DNA of 64,000 nt from Bacteroidota bacterium. Lineage in GTDB: Bacteria; Bacteroidota; Bacteroidia; B-17B0; Aurantibacillaceae. The translations under genes and the position numbers were made by a program. Within the stretch, counting starts at the first letter, position 1. The number at the start of each line of letters is the position of its first letter. The notes under the pieces were generated by a model. That model saw only the letters and a program-made list of their open reading frames with translations. It was not told the origin of the DNA and did no database searches. Below are positions 22,901 to 32,717 of this stretch, in pieces. The stretch lies in NCBI GenBank assembly GCA_030692515.1, contig JAUXZS010000020.1, forward strand, positions 372,001 through 436,000, read 5' to 3'.

Positions 22901-25855
22901 TTACTGAAAAGGTAAATTTAATTCTATCCTTGTGCCAGCAGCCATTCCTTGCTCGTCCTCTAAATCAATTATCTTTACTGTTAACATACTATTATTTTGT
23001 TGATTGAGAACATCCAAACGCTCTTGAGTAATTGACATGCCAACCGACTTATGAAATTCGCCATTTTTTTCTTTAACTATTTGTTGCGATTTTTTTCTTC
23101 CAATACCATTATCTTCAATTTCGCAGATTAATGCCTTTTCCTTAAGATCAATCCTAATGCTAATTTTACCTTTTGTATCTTTATGCATTAAGCCATGCCA
23201 AATGGCATTTTCAACATAAGGCTGTATTAACATAGATGGTATTTGAACATTTTCTATATCAACGTTATTGCTAACATCAATAGTATATTCGAATTTATTT
23301 TCGAATCTAAGCGACTCAAGATCAAGATATATATTAAGCGCTTCCAACTCTCTACTTAAAGGAATGGAAGAAGGTTTTGAATTATCTACAACATACCGAA
23401 TTAATTTTGCAAATTTTGATAAGTATTTTTGAGAGGAAATGGGATCGTTATTAATAATAAAATATTGAACTGAATTAATTGCATTAAAAACAAAATGCGG
23501 ATTCATTTGGGCACGCAAGGCTTTTAATTCGGCATTTGCTAACCTAGTTTGACTAAGCGACTTTAAGCGTTCCTTTTTCTTAATAATATCTAACCGATAT
23601 ATAAAAATTAAACCAATTAAAATAAAAATTAATAATACAGATGCTATAATAAATGTCCATGTTTTCCACCATGGAGGTAATATTACAAAAGAAATTGCCG
23701 CAGGAGTTGAACTCCAATATCCATCATTATTTTTTGCAGCTACTAAGAATCGGTATGAACCAGAAGGAAGCGTAAAATAACTAACATTCGTATGATTTGA
23801 ATATATCCAATTAGAATCTACACCCTCCATTTTGTATTTATATTCAATATTCCCAGCATCTTTGTATGAAAGACCAATATAATGAAAGGTTAAATAATTT
23901 TGATTATAAGATAATTTCATAAGATTATCTTTTTTACTCAACGTATCATTAACGAAAATTTTTTCAATATATATTGGCGGTGGATATTTATTAGGTTTAA
24001 TATTTGTTATATCAAAAACCGACACTCCGCTATTATGAGCTAACCATAATTTGCCCTGATGCTTTAATATGGCATTTACTTCGTTTGTTAGTAAACCATT
24101 TTTCGCATAAAAATTATCAATATTATAAGTTCCATTTCTACCAATTAAAATTCTGCTTAAACCTTTATTAGTGCCCACCCACACTATATTTGAATCAATA
24201 AATAAACACCTACACATATTTCCCGCTAAGCCGTCTGTTTCTGTAATTTGAATAATTTTATTTCCATCTTTAACAATCACTCCTCCGCCCCTTGTAGCTA
24301 CCCAAATACTTTTGTCGGCCGCTTCTGAAATCTCAGAGGCTCTAATTTTAAATAATTTATCAGAAAGTCCTAAAAAATTTATTTTTCCATTTTCATAAAC
24401 ACGAACACCATCAGGGCAACTTAACCAAACTGACCCATTACTAGCTTCAAAAATATTATCTACTCTAGCATTTATTAAAAAGGCCTCAATTTTATTAGGT
24501 GATTTTTTCATCTCAAATTTTATGAGTTGGCCATAATTTAAACCCCAAAAACATCCATCTCGACTTTTAATAATTCTCTTAAAAGCAATATTTTTAAATT
24601 CAGGAATTAGTTTTAATGATTTGTTGTTTAATTCATAAACACCTCTCATTGAAGTTACAATTGTTCTTTTATTATTATTATTTTTATTATTGTTATTAGT
24701 AATACTTGTAATCCTTTTAGATTGAGCAATATTACCTGTTGTTTTAGGACTCACTATTTTATAAACATTATCTGAACAAAGAATACTCATAGACCCATCT
24801 AAATGGCCAATAACCACGTTTGTATCACTATGCCCGATACAAACTATTTTAGATTCGGAAACTCCATTTTGATTGGTATAATAGAGAAAATTACGATGTG
24901 GAATATAAAACAATCCTTGCCCTTCACTTGTCATCCATAAACCATTTCCGTTATCTACGCAAACTCCTGTAATAATTTTATCAACCAGTTGATTAATACG
25001 CTTATTGAACTTTATTTTATCTGAAGAATAAAAAGAAATTCCGTTAAAAGAACAGGTAATAATATTGTTATTATCCTCAAGTAGACTAATGACTATAGTT
25101 TCATCATCTGCTTGATGTAATATTCCCTTTGAATTGAATTTAATAATTCTTTGATTGAGAGATGCTAAATACGAATGATCTTTCAATTCTATTAAATAAT
25201 ATCTTAAATATTCCTGTTTTTTTGCTTTTACACCAGGGTCAATTTTAAAAGTTTCGCGAATACCTTTATCATTATATCCAGTTATTGTACAGTTTTCATT
25301 TGTACTTCCACCAAAAATCAGCCCAATACCTTCTACCTTAAAAAAATATTTCCCGGGATTCATTTTCACTTTTCGCAAATCATTTTTTCGCCAACCAGGA
25401 TATATTTTTACATAAAAAGAATCAGTAACTCCAAGCCAAATAGTATCGCCTTTATCAAGATATATAGAATTAATAAATCTCTCCTTCATAATTAACCCTA
25501 AAGTATCGTTACAAGCCAATTCTTTAATTGAATCATTTTGATAAAATGATAATTTGCACGAAAATGGCTCAAACCATATTCTGCCTTTTATATCTTCATA
25601 CATTGCAAAAACACTATTGTCTGGCAAACCATTTTCTGTACTAAAATTTTTAAACTCATAGCCGTTAAACCTGCTAACGCCCATATCGCCACAAGACCAG
25701 ATATAACCTTTTGAGTCTTGTAAAATATTATACATTTCTGAGCTCGATAAACCATCTTTTACATTATAATTTATCAATTTATCAAATTGTCCAAAAAGGG
25801 TTCTTGGAATAATTATAATACTAATAAATAAATAAATTTTAAACAGATTCAACAT
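22901..25855 (-). CDS. Propeller-Y_Y_Y sensor histidine kinase (LytS type)
   Basis: A signal peptide is followed by two-component propeller repeats across ~25-650 ('NVKDGLSSSEMYNILQDSKG', 'SVFAMYEDIKGRIWF', 'LSRILI'). A Y_Y_Y domain lies at ~665-735 ('YKMEGVDSNWIYSNH') and one transmembrane segment at ~740-760 ('WTFIIASVLLIFILIGLIF'). A His_kinase domain has the phospho-His in 'RAQMNPHFVFNAINSV', and an HATPase with 'QPYVENAIWHG' and 'DNGIGRK'. The sensor part faces the periplasm. Kinases of this class phosphorylate LytTR regulators, and one is encoded 21 bp downstream. The signal is unknown. Confidence 0.95.
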   Translation of the reverse strand: MLNLFKIYLFISIIIIPRTLFGQFDKLINYNVKDGLSSSEMYNILQDSKGYIWSCGDMGVSRFNGYEFKNFSTENGLPDNSVFAMYEDIKGRIWFEPFSCKLSFYQNDSIKELACNDTLGLIMKERFINSIYLDKGDTIWLGVTDSFYVKIYPGWRKNDLRKVKMNPGKYFFKVEGIGLIFGGSTNENCTITGYNDKGIRETFKIDPGVKAKKQEYLRYYLIELKDHSYLASLNQRIIKFNSKGILHQADDETIVISLLEDNNNIITCSFNGISFYSSDKIKFNKRINQLVDKIITGVCVDNGNGLWMTSEGQGLFYIPHRNFLYYTNQNGVSESKIVCIGHSDTNVVIGHLDGSMSILCSDNVYKIVSPKTTGNIAQSKRITSITNNNNKNNNNKRTIVTSMRGVYELNNKSLKLIPEFKNIAFKRIIKSRDGCFWGLNYGQLIKFEMKKSPNKIEAFLINARVDNIFEASNGSVWLSCPDGVRVYENGKINFLGLSDKLFKIRASEISEAADKSIWVATRGGGVIVKDGNKIIQITETDGLAGNMCRCLFIDSNIVWVGTNKGLSRILIGRNGTYNIDNFYAKNGLLTNEVNAILKHQGKLWLAHNSGVSVFDITNIKPNKYPPPIYIEKIFVNDTLSKKDNLMKLSYNQNYLTFHYIGLSYKDAGNIEYKYKMEGVDSNWIYSNHTNVSYFTLPSGSYRFLVAAKNNDGYWSSTPAAISFVILPPWWKTWTFIIASVLLIFILIGLIFIYRLDIIKKKERLKSLSQTRLANAELKALRAQMNPHFVFNAINSVQYFIINNDPISSQKYLSKFAKLIRYVVDNSKPSSIPLSRELEALNIYLDLESLRFENKFEYTIDVSNNVDIENVQIPSMLIQPYVENAIWHGLMHKDTKGKISIRIDLKEKALICEIEDNGIGRKKSQQIVKEKNGEFHKSVGMSITQERLDVLNQQNNSMLTVKIIDLEDEQGMAAGTRIELNLPFQ

Positions 25856-26027
25856 AATGTTATTTATGGAATATTTTTATTACGAAGCTATCATAAAAAT
25901 ATAAAAAACAAATTTCTTTTTTTCACGAAAAAAATGACTCCTTTAAGAATAGTGACTTAATTCGTAAAGATAAAGACTACAAAAGGTACAAAAATTAATA
26001 AAAATTAGTGCTAATGTAAACTCAATT

Positions 26028-26060
26028 CGTGGCTTAGTAAATTAATTGAACGAAGCCACG
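26028..26060 (-). terminator. Hairpin across the stop codon of the giant adhesin gene
   Basis: CGTGGCTT (26028-26035) and AAGCCACG (26053-26060) form a perfect 8-bp stem that includes the last codons and the TAA of the adhesin gene. No T-run follows, so it may stabilise the mRNA end rather than terminate it. Confidence 0.35.
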
Positions 26061-29000
26061 GTAAATTTTAGTTTCCTTACTATTTACTTTTAATAAGTAA
26101 AAGTACGTTCCTGCGCCTAATTTGCCTGAGCCTGTTTTGCCGTTAACATTCGGACTTCCATCCCAAGTATTATTATAACCCGGCATTTGATAAACTAAAT
26201 TTCCCCAACGATTATAAATTAATAATTCGTTGTCCGGAAAAAACTCAATGTTTTTAATATTAAATACATCATTTTTACCGTCACCATTAGGTGTTAATAG
26301 TTCTGGAATTTCAATCTCGCTGAAATTAACATTTATCACAATTTGAGTTGTATCTGAACAAAATCCATTAGACACTAATAAAACAACCGTGTAAGTTCCC
26401 GGTTCTGTAAAAACATTTGATGGATTATATATTCCGGTCGAATTTCCATCTCCAAAATTCCAATTAATAGTGTTGCTTGGATTTATACCAATACTTGTAT
26501 TCGTAAATTGTATTGCTAATGGCGCCTGACCAGATATAGTAGAGCTAGCAATTGCTGCAACAACATTATAATAATTTGCAATGATTGGTGTTACACTGCT
26601 TGTACAACCATTTAAAATACCCTGAGCATAAAATGTATAAGTTCCAAAAGCCCCAAAAATTGGAGCAAAGGTGTTTGTGTTTGACGCTAAATTTGTGGTT
26701 AAGCCTAAATCTTGAAACCAATTTACAGATACGGAACTACCAAAATTTGCACTTAATACTAAGCTTTGTCCAAAACAAATAATACCACCATTACTGCTTA
26801 CTAAACTAGGTGTAATATTTATAAAAACATTTGTGGTATCAGAATTAGAACAATTATTTGAATCAAAAACAGTTAGGGTATAGATACCCGCAGAGTTTAC
26901 TTGAGCATTATTAATTACCGGGTTTTGAATAGTTGCCGTAAAACTATTTGGACCAGACCAATTATATATTGAAGCATTGGAAGAACCCAATAAATTTATT
27001 GTTGTTCCTGTGCAATAGGTATTAGTTATTGCTCCAGCTGATGCATTTAAAGGTGTTAGCGAATAAACAAAAACAGGAACTACTAAACTTGATTGGCAAG
27101 TATTATTATCTATAACAGTAACAGTATAATTCCCAGAATTATTAACAGAAGTGTTTGTTATAGTTTGAGAACTACCCATTGCAGTATATGATACTGGTCC
27201 ACTCCAAGTATAAGTTGCAATATTATTTCCATTTGCAGTTAATTGTATTGGAGAATTACTACATACACTTGCAGAACTTGTCGCAGCTGTAAAGCTTGGT
27301 AAAGAATAAACATTTACAGGAATAATTGTGTTAGTGCTACAACCCGTTAAAGTGTTTGTTACACTTAAGCTATAATTGCCGGCACTTAAAGTACTTGTAG
27401 GGGTAACCGTTGGGTTTTGTGTTAAAGAATTAAATCCGTTTGGTCCGCTCCATAAATAACTATTTCCTCCAGAAGAATTTAAAACAATCTGATTTCCAGA
27501 ACAAATTGCAGTATTTGTTGCAAAAGCAACTAACGAAGGATTTGCATTGATGGTTATAGAAACATTTGTTGTTCCTGTGCAATTGGCTGCATTAGAAACT
27601 ACTAATTGATATAATCCAGAAGATGCTACAGTTGCAGGTGTAATTGTAGGATTTTGAACTGATGAAGAAAAACTATTTGGACCCGTCCAACTATATGTAC
27701 TTGCACTTGAAGAAAATAATAAAACGGTATTACCTGCACAATAATTTGTAAAAGATGAATTAGCCGTTGGTGTTGGATTATTGTTAACTGTAACAGTAAC
27801 ATTTGTGGCAGGGCCGCTGCAACCAGATGCAGTAGCAAAAACAGAATAAACGCCGCTCATTAAATTTGTTGCATTGGGAATTGTAGGATTTTGGTTAGAA
27901 GATGAAAAACTATTTGGTCCACTCCAATTATACGTTGCACCAACGGCAGGCGAATTTGAAAATAAATTAATTGTACTACCTGCACATAATTGCGAATTTG
28001 AAGCACTTGCTGTTGGTGCAGCTGGAGCTCCAGGATTAACGATTGAGTATGGACCAAAACTATTAAAACATCCATTACCATCTTTCACTAATAAATTATA
28101 GGTGCCGGCTGGTTGTGAATTTAAATTGGGACTAGTTCCAACTAATGCGCTTGTTCCATTTGTCCAAGAATAAGATAAAACCGGCGAACCGCTAACGGTA
28201 ACATTATTAATTGTACCCGTTGATGCAGAACAATTACTTGGTAAAACATTTGGTACAGTATTTAATTGCGGAATAGCCAATACCGTTACCGTTGAAATTG
28301 CAGTATTGCTGCATCCAGTTACAGCAGTACCGGTAACAGTATAAGAAGTTGTAACGGATGGACTAACTATAATACTTGGACCAGATGAACTCGTACTCCA
28401 TCCATATACGTTGCCACCGTTAGCTGTTAAAGTAGCAGAACTAGTATTACATAAAGTTGGAGAGTTTACCGAAATTGTGGGTAAAGCATTTACACTTACT
28501 TGAGCAAGAGCAGAGTTTGTACATGAATTAGCAGCGGTTCCTATAACCGAATAGGTTGTTGTAATGACTGGAGATAAACTTACTGTGTTTGTAGTTGCAC
28601 TTGTATTCCAAACATAACTCACTCCCCCACTCGCTGTTAATATGCCAGATTTACCTGCGCAAATGGTAACAGAGGTAGCATTAATAGTTGGTAATCCATT
28701 TACACCAACATTAACAGTTGATGATTTTGAACAACCAAAACTATTTGTACCCGTAACAGTGTAAACCGTTGCTGAAGGTGGAGTAACTGAAATAATTGTG
28801 TTTGTAGAACCAGTACTCCAAGTATAAGTGAGTCCACCACCTGCAGAAAGAGTTGCCGAAGATCCAGAACATATTGTTGGCGAACTTGCACTAATAGTTG
28901 TGGAAGGAACAGGATTTACACTAACCGTTGTAACTGTTGAATTAATACAACCTTGAGAACTTGTACCGGTAACCGTATAATTTGTGGTTGTGCCAGGAGA

Positions 29001-31175
29001 AACATTTATAGTTGAAGTTGTTGGTCCTGTATTCCAGGTATAAGTTGCAGCACCGCTTGCATTTAAAGTAGTGGTTTGTGTACCACAAGTACTTATTGCA
29101 CTTCCTGAATTAATTAAAATACTTGGCAAAGGGTTTACTACAATTTGCTTTGTTAGTGTTTGCTTAAAACCACAAACACCTCCCGCAATTAAAGTATAAG
29201 TAATTGTACTACCTGGATTTACTAAAATACTATTAGTGGTTGCGCCACTTGGCAACCAGGTATAGCTGCTTGCACCTACTGGCCCGGTTAAAACTACACT
29301 CCCACCAGGACAAATAGAATTATTGGAAGCTGCAATGTTTGCAAAAGAAACTCCCGTTAAAGCATTGATATTATAATTACAAATATCGCCTGCAAAACCA
29401 TCAATCATTAAATAATAATTATTTCCTACTACTAATCCATTTGCATTTACCGTAAATGTGCTACTGCCTTCTTTAAAGTCAGAAACAGGGGTAAAACTGC
29501 AACATGCAGCGGCAGCACTAAAAATTTGCATTTGCAAACCACCACTAGGATAATTACCTACCCAACAATTTCCAACATTAACTTTGAATGATGCTGTTGT
29601 TGATGCTGCTGTAAATCTAATCCATGAATTATTATTGATGTTTACATCAAAAAAAGGAGAACCAACACCCCACGGACCACCTTGCCCAAAAGGTCCGCCA
29701 GTATTAATACCATTTGGTTGATCTACTCCAGCATTGGTTTCATTATTACCAAACATATTACAAGGACGGTCTGCCGTGTATGCTGCACTGGTTGAACCTG
29801 AATATCCATTTATGTCACAAATAAATAATGCGTTTGAGCAATTATCATTTGTTGGAGACTGTACGCAAATACCAAAACTACCTTGTGATGATGCGTAAGC
29901 CCAGTACCTTAAATACACAGTAGCGCCTGGCGTTAATCCAGAAGCTGCAATGTATGGCAATAAATCATTTGAAGTACCAGGATAAGCTGAATAATCATCA
30001 GAGCAACTAATCTGCGTTAATGCCGAACAAGATGGTCCGCCATATAAAGCCATTACACCATCACCAATATAACCTACTCCTAAATTTGGTTGTGGTGTAA
30101 TAAAAACACTACCGGTTGCTGGCACAGTTATTTTAAACCATACGTCTTTAGAAGTTGCAGAATAACCGCCCATAAAAGGAGAACTACCCCCTGCACAACT
30201 TGCAGGTAAAGGCGCTAATAAAGACGATGTAGAAGTTGCACCAACTGTAGAAAATTGTAAATAATTACAACCAGAAGTAACAGCAGGTAATTGTAAAGCA
30301 TTACAAGGATTATCATTTGGTTGGCCAGGCCCAATTGCATTTCCAGTTACACAAATACTAAAAGGATATCCACCGCCAGAATAATAATCATATACTCTTA
30401 TATAATAAGTTGACCCTGGTGTTAATCCAATTGCATTAATAGTTTCAATTCCATTCGTAAAAGTGTTGTCTTGGCAATATAAAGAAGTTAAACCACCACA
30501 TGAGCCACTAAACAATTCAACCACAGCATCCATGTTTACTGAAGAAGTAACCTGAATGGTTTGTGTATAATTATTAGCGGTAAAACTAAACCAAACGTCA
30601 TCATCGGCAGTACCTGCACATGCTGCTTGCGATTGTGTAGCGCCATATGATGTAGTGGCTGTATTTACACAGCTTGCATTTACAATTAAAGGTTTTGCGC
30701 TAACACATGCATCATTACCAGGTGCTGGAGGTGCATTTGATATACAAGTACTAAAAGTACTAGACCCACTCCCTGCATAATAATGGTATATTCTTAAATA
30801 ATAAGTTACCCCAATTGAAAGACCACTTACTAAAACATTCTCGGCAACACCAGTTAAACCGGCATCAACACAATTTAAAGAAATAAAAGAAGAACAATTA
30901 CCCGAAAAAATTTCAACTACAGGGTCATAACCTGCAGACGGAATTACTTGTATTGAATGGCTAGTTGCAGTTGCTACAAACTTGTACCAAACATCATCAT
31001 CGGCATTACCAACACAGCCGGCAATAGACTGTGTTGCGCCTAATGAGGTTCCTGCAAGAGGTGTAGAACAAACTGCGCCAATGGTTAACGTTGGAGCAGA
31101 GGCACAATTATCACTTTGCGAAAAAGAAAAATTGATGCCAAAAAACAGAAAAATAAAAAATAAAAAATGTCTCAT
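26034..31175 (-). CDS. Giant multidomain surface adhesin, T9SS type B
   Basis: At 1713 aa it is the largest gene here. A signal peptide (ends 'NFSFSQ') is followed by three related ~130-residue domains with 'DDVWYKF', 'DDVWFSF' and 'KDVWFKI', and a fourth with 'NNSWIRF'. A long series of Ig-like repeats ('ICPGGSVVLTG', 'ICSGSSATLSAGGG', 'ICAGKSGILTASGG') surrounds a SprB-like repeat near residue ~1005-1085 ('GTYNLLVKDGNGC'). A PKD domain ('NWNFGDGNSTG') and a type B sorting domain ('LTPNGDGKNDVFNI', 'YNRWGNLVYQMP') complete it. SprB-like proteins are gliding adhesins, so a role in adhesion or gliding is likely. It is co-transcribed with the small gene upstream. Confidence 0.9.
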   Translation of the reverse strand: MRHFLFFIFLFFGINFSFSQSDNCASAPTLTIGAVCSTPLAGTSLGATQSIAGCVGNADDDVWYKFVATATSHSIQVIPSAGYDPVVEIFSGNCSSFISLNCVDAGLTGVAENVLVSGLSIGVTYYLRIYHYYAGSGSSTFSTCISNAPPAPGNDACVSAKPLIVNASCVNTATTSYGATQSQAACAGTADDDVWFSFTANNYTQTIQVTSSVNMDAVVELFSGSCGGLTSLYCQDNTFTNGIETINAIGLTPGSTYYIRVYDYYSGGGYPFSICVTGNAIGPGQPNDNPCNALQLPAVTSGCNYLQFSTVGATSTSSLLAPLPASCAGGSSPFMGGYSATSKDVWFKITVPATGSVFITPQPNLGVGYIGDGVMALYGGPSCSALTQISCSDDYSAYPGTSNDLLPYIAASGLTPGATVYLRYWAYASSQGSFGICVQSPTNDNCSNALFICDINGYSGSTSAAYTADRPCNMFGNNETNAGVDQPNGINTGGPFGQGGPWGVGSPFFDVNINNNSWIRFTAASTTASFKVNVGNCWVGNYPSGGLQMQIFSAAAACCSFTPVSDFKEGSSTFTVNANGLVVGNNYYLMIDGFAGDICNYNINALTGVSFANIAASNNSICPGGSVVLTGPVGASSYTWLPSGATTNSILVNPGSTITYTLIAGGVCGFKQTLTKQIVVNPLPSILINSGSAISTCGTQTTTLNASGAATYTWNTGPTTSTINVSPGTTTNYTVTGTSSQGCINSTVTTVSVNPVPSTTISASSPTICSGSSATLSAGGGLTYTWSTGSTNTIISVTPPSATVYTVTGTNSFGCSKSSTVNVGVNGLPTINATSVTICAGKSGILTASGGVSYVWNTSATTNTVSLSPVITTTYSVIGTAANSCTNSALAQVSVNALPTISVNSPTLCNTSSATLTANGGNVYGWSTSSSGPSIIVSPSVTTSYTVTGTAVTGCSNTAISTVTVLAIPQLNTVPNVLPSNCSASTGTINNVTVSGSPVLSYSWTNGTSALVGTSPNLNSQPAGTYNLLVKDGNGCFNSFGPYSIVNPGAPAAPTASASNSQLCAGSTINLFSNSPAVGATYNWSGPNSFSSSNQNPTIPNATNLMSGVYSVFATASGCSGPATNVTVTVNNNPTPTANSSFTNYCAGNTVLLFSSSASTYSWTGPNSFSSSVQNPTITPATVASSGLYQLVVSNAANCTGTTNVSITINANPSLVAFATNTAICSGNQIVLNSSGGNSYLWSGPNGFNSLTQNPTVTPTSTLSAGNYSLSVTNTLTGCSTNTIIPVNVYSLPSFTAATSSASVCSNSPIQLTANGNNIATYTWSGPVSYTAMGSSQTITNTSVNNSGNYTVTVIDNNTCQSSLVVPVFVYSLTPLNASAGAITNTYCTGTTINLLGSSNASIYNWSGPNSFTATIQNPVINNAQVNSAGIYTLTVFDSNNCSNSDTTNVFINITPSLVSSNGGIICFGQSLVLSANFGSSVSVNWFQDLGLTTNLASNTNTFAPIFGAFGTYTFYAQGILNGCTSSVTPIIANYYNVVAAIASSTISGQAPLAIQFTNTSIGINPSNTINWNFGDGNSTGIYNPSNVFTEPGTYTVVLLVSNGFCSDTTQIVINVNFSEIEIPELLTPNGDGKNDVFNIKNIEFFPDNELLIYNRWGNLVYQMPGYNNTWDGSPNVNGKTGSGKLGAGTYFYLLKVNSKETKIYRGFVQLIY

Positions 31176-31202
31176 GTAAAATATAGTTTGGGAATTAAAT
31201 AA

Positions 31203-31559
31203 TTATTTAAGAGAAGTAACGGTAAGTTCAATTGGTTCTAAATTATTAGAAATAAGTAATTTTTTTAATTCAATTAAATCAAAGCCTTTATCTTCTTCAG
31301 AACTAATCGCTTTTTCAGAAGTATGCAAAAACAATTCTCCTTTCTGAGAATCAGCTTTATATTTAATTTTAGCCATAGTAACAAATACTAAAGACGATAA
31401 TCTGTTTTCCAAGTCTAAAATACTTTGCGAGTTTAGTTGTCCCTTAAAAGTATAATTATATTGTTTTTTTAAGTGATTGCTATCACTTTTAGCTTGAGAA
31501 AAAATTTTTGAACTTAATAGAATTAAAATAATAAAAAAGAATTTTGATGCATATTTCAT
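31203..31559 (-). CDS. Small secreted protein paired with the giant adhesin
   Basis: The 118-aa protein has a clear signal peptide ('KFFFIILILLSSKIFSQ'). The mature part reads as an alpha/beta fold with 'LENRLSSLVFVTMAKIKYKADSQKGELFL', which resembles the ferredoxin-like layout of heavy-metal-associated domains but has no CxxC. It lies 27 bp upstream of the adhesin gene and is probably translated from the same message. It may help export or anchoring of the adhesin. A -7 element (CAAAAATA, 31588-31595, minus strand TATTTTTG) is present, but no -33 box is at the right distance. Confidence 0.65.
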   Translation of the reverse strand: MKYASKFFFIILILLSSKIFSQAKSDSNHLKKQYNYTFKGQLNSQSILDLENRLSSLVFVTMAKIKYKADSQKGELFLHTSEKAISSEEDKGFDLIELKKLLISNNLEPIELTVTSLK

Positions 31560-31818
31560 ACGAAAACAGATTTTAAAATTAAGGTGACAAAAATATATAT
31601 AAAAAAGTCAAGTTTTTGAATAAAAAGAACAAGGATATTACTACTTTTAACTAAAACAAATTAGAATTAGCCTCCTAAACCCATTTAATAATTATTTGTA
31701 ACTAAAGTATTTAGTTTAAAAAATATTTGAAAAGGTAAGTGATAATTATCAATAACATAATTCCCAAAATATTATAAGTTTTAAGTACATTAGTGTAAAC
31801 AAAATAACACTCATAATT

Positions 31819-32157
31819 ATGAAACATTTCGGCGATGAAATTGCTGCATTTTTAAAAAATGCTTCAACAAAAATAGAAGAACTTCAAGTGCAAGCAACTC
31901 TTGGAAAAGCAGAACTTGCAGATAAACTGGAAGAAATTAAAAAAGATACAAAGGACAAAATAAATCATTTTAAATGGGATGTAAACTCAGCAGTTGAAGA
32001 AGGTAAAGATGTTTACACAACTCTTAAAACAAAAATGGAGCATTTGCAATTGCAACTAGCTTTAGGAAAAGCAGAAACTGCTGATGAACTGAGCGAACAA
32101 AAGAAGAAATTATCCAATGCCATCAGAGACGTGAAAAATCTAATTGCAAAAGATTAG
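31819..32157 (+). CDS. Coiled-coil protein with internal duplication, 112 aa
   Basis: The protein is charged and fully helical, with no signal peptide. Residues ~16-45 ('KIEELQVQATLGKAELADKLEE') recur at ~72-100 ('KMEHLQLQLALGKAETADELSE'), so the gene arose by duplication of a ~55-residue unit. No family is assigned; a role as a stress-related or scaffold protein is only a guess. TACATTAG (31787-31794) resembles the Bacteroidota -7 box with one mismatch. A strong terminator follows. Confidence 0.75.
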   Translation: MKHFGDEIAAFLKNASTKIEELQVQATLGKAELADKLEEIKKDTKDKINHFKWDVNSAVEEGKDVYTTLKTKMEHLQLQLALGKAETADELSEQKKKLSNAIRDVKNLIAKD

Positions 32158-32203
32158 TTCTATAAAATAATTTATTCTCCTTATAACTTAATTTTTCTAA
32201 AGT

Positions 32204-32240
32204 AAAAAGTCATTCCAAACAAAACAGGGAATGACTTTTT
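32204..32240 (+). terminator. Rho-independent terminator
   Basis: AAAAAGTCATTCC and GGAATGACTTTTTT form a 13-bp stem with a T-run. It separates the coiled-coil gene from the CDGSH gene. Confidence 0.85.
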
Positions 32241-32311
32241 TAATTTCCAAATAACGTATATATCTCTTTATTTTAAATTACTTATCTTAGCACAAACTAA
32301 AATAAATTCTT

Positions 32312-32533
32312 ATGTCTAAAACTAAAATTACAGTAAATAACAACGGCTCAATTAGATTAGAAGGTGATTTCGAAATTGTAGACAAGATTGGAGCCCCTTA
32401 TGACTTAGGCGGAAGAGAAATTGTCTCGCTTTGCCGTTGCGGGCTTTCTAAAAACAAGCCTTTTTGCGATGGTTCCCATAATGGGCATTTCGAACATGAT
32501 GCTGTAGCCTTTGCGTTACCTCCAAAAAAATAA
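32312..32533 (+). CDS. CDGSH-type iron-sulfur protein
   Basis: This 73-aa protein has the CDGSH cluster motif: Cys41 and Cys43 ('SLCRCGLS'), Cys52 and His56 ('PFCDGSH'). Three cysteines and one histidine bind a [2Fe-2S] cluster in this family, which works in redox or cluster transfer. It has no signal peptide, so it is cytoplasmic. TATCTTAG (32283-32290) before it differs in one base from TAnnTTTG and is a plausible -7 box. It appears monocistronic. Confidence 0.9.
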   Translation: MSKTKITVNNNGSIRLEGDFEIVDKIGAPYDLGGREIVSLCRCGLSKNKPFCDGSHNGHFEHDAVAFALPPKK

Positions 32534-32717
32534 TTGCCTGTTTTTTACAGACAAGTTGTATTTATTGCTGAAATTAAAAAATCAGGTAACTAAAATTTAT
32601 GATATAAAATAAAATTTTCTGAATAAATCAAAAAGTTAATTATTAAACACCATCTGATAATTAGAGTTTTATAGATTTATAAACATTCGGAAAATTTTAG
32701 CGAAAAAAATAACTTTC

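Noticed and set aside
27626-28891. Several 63-75-aa ORFs inside the giant adhesin
   Set aside because: They are frame shadows of the repetitive Ig-like region and have biased, low-complexity composition.
31588-31611. Full promoter before the small adhesin-partner gene
   Set aside because: The -7 box fits, but the nearest TTG is only 13 bp away instead of about 19-21 bp.
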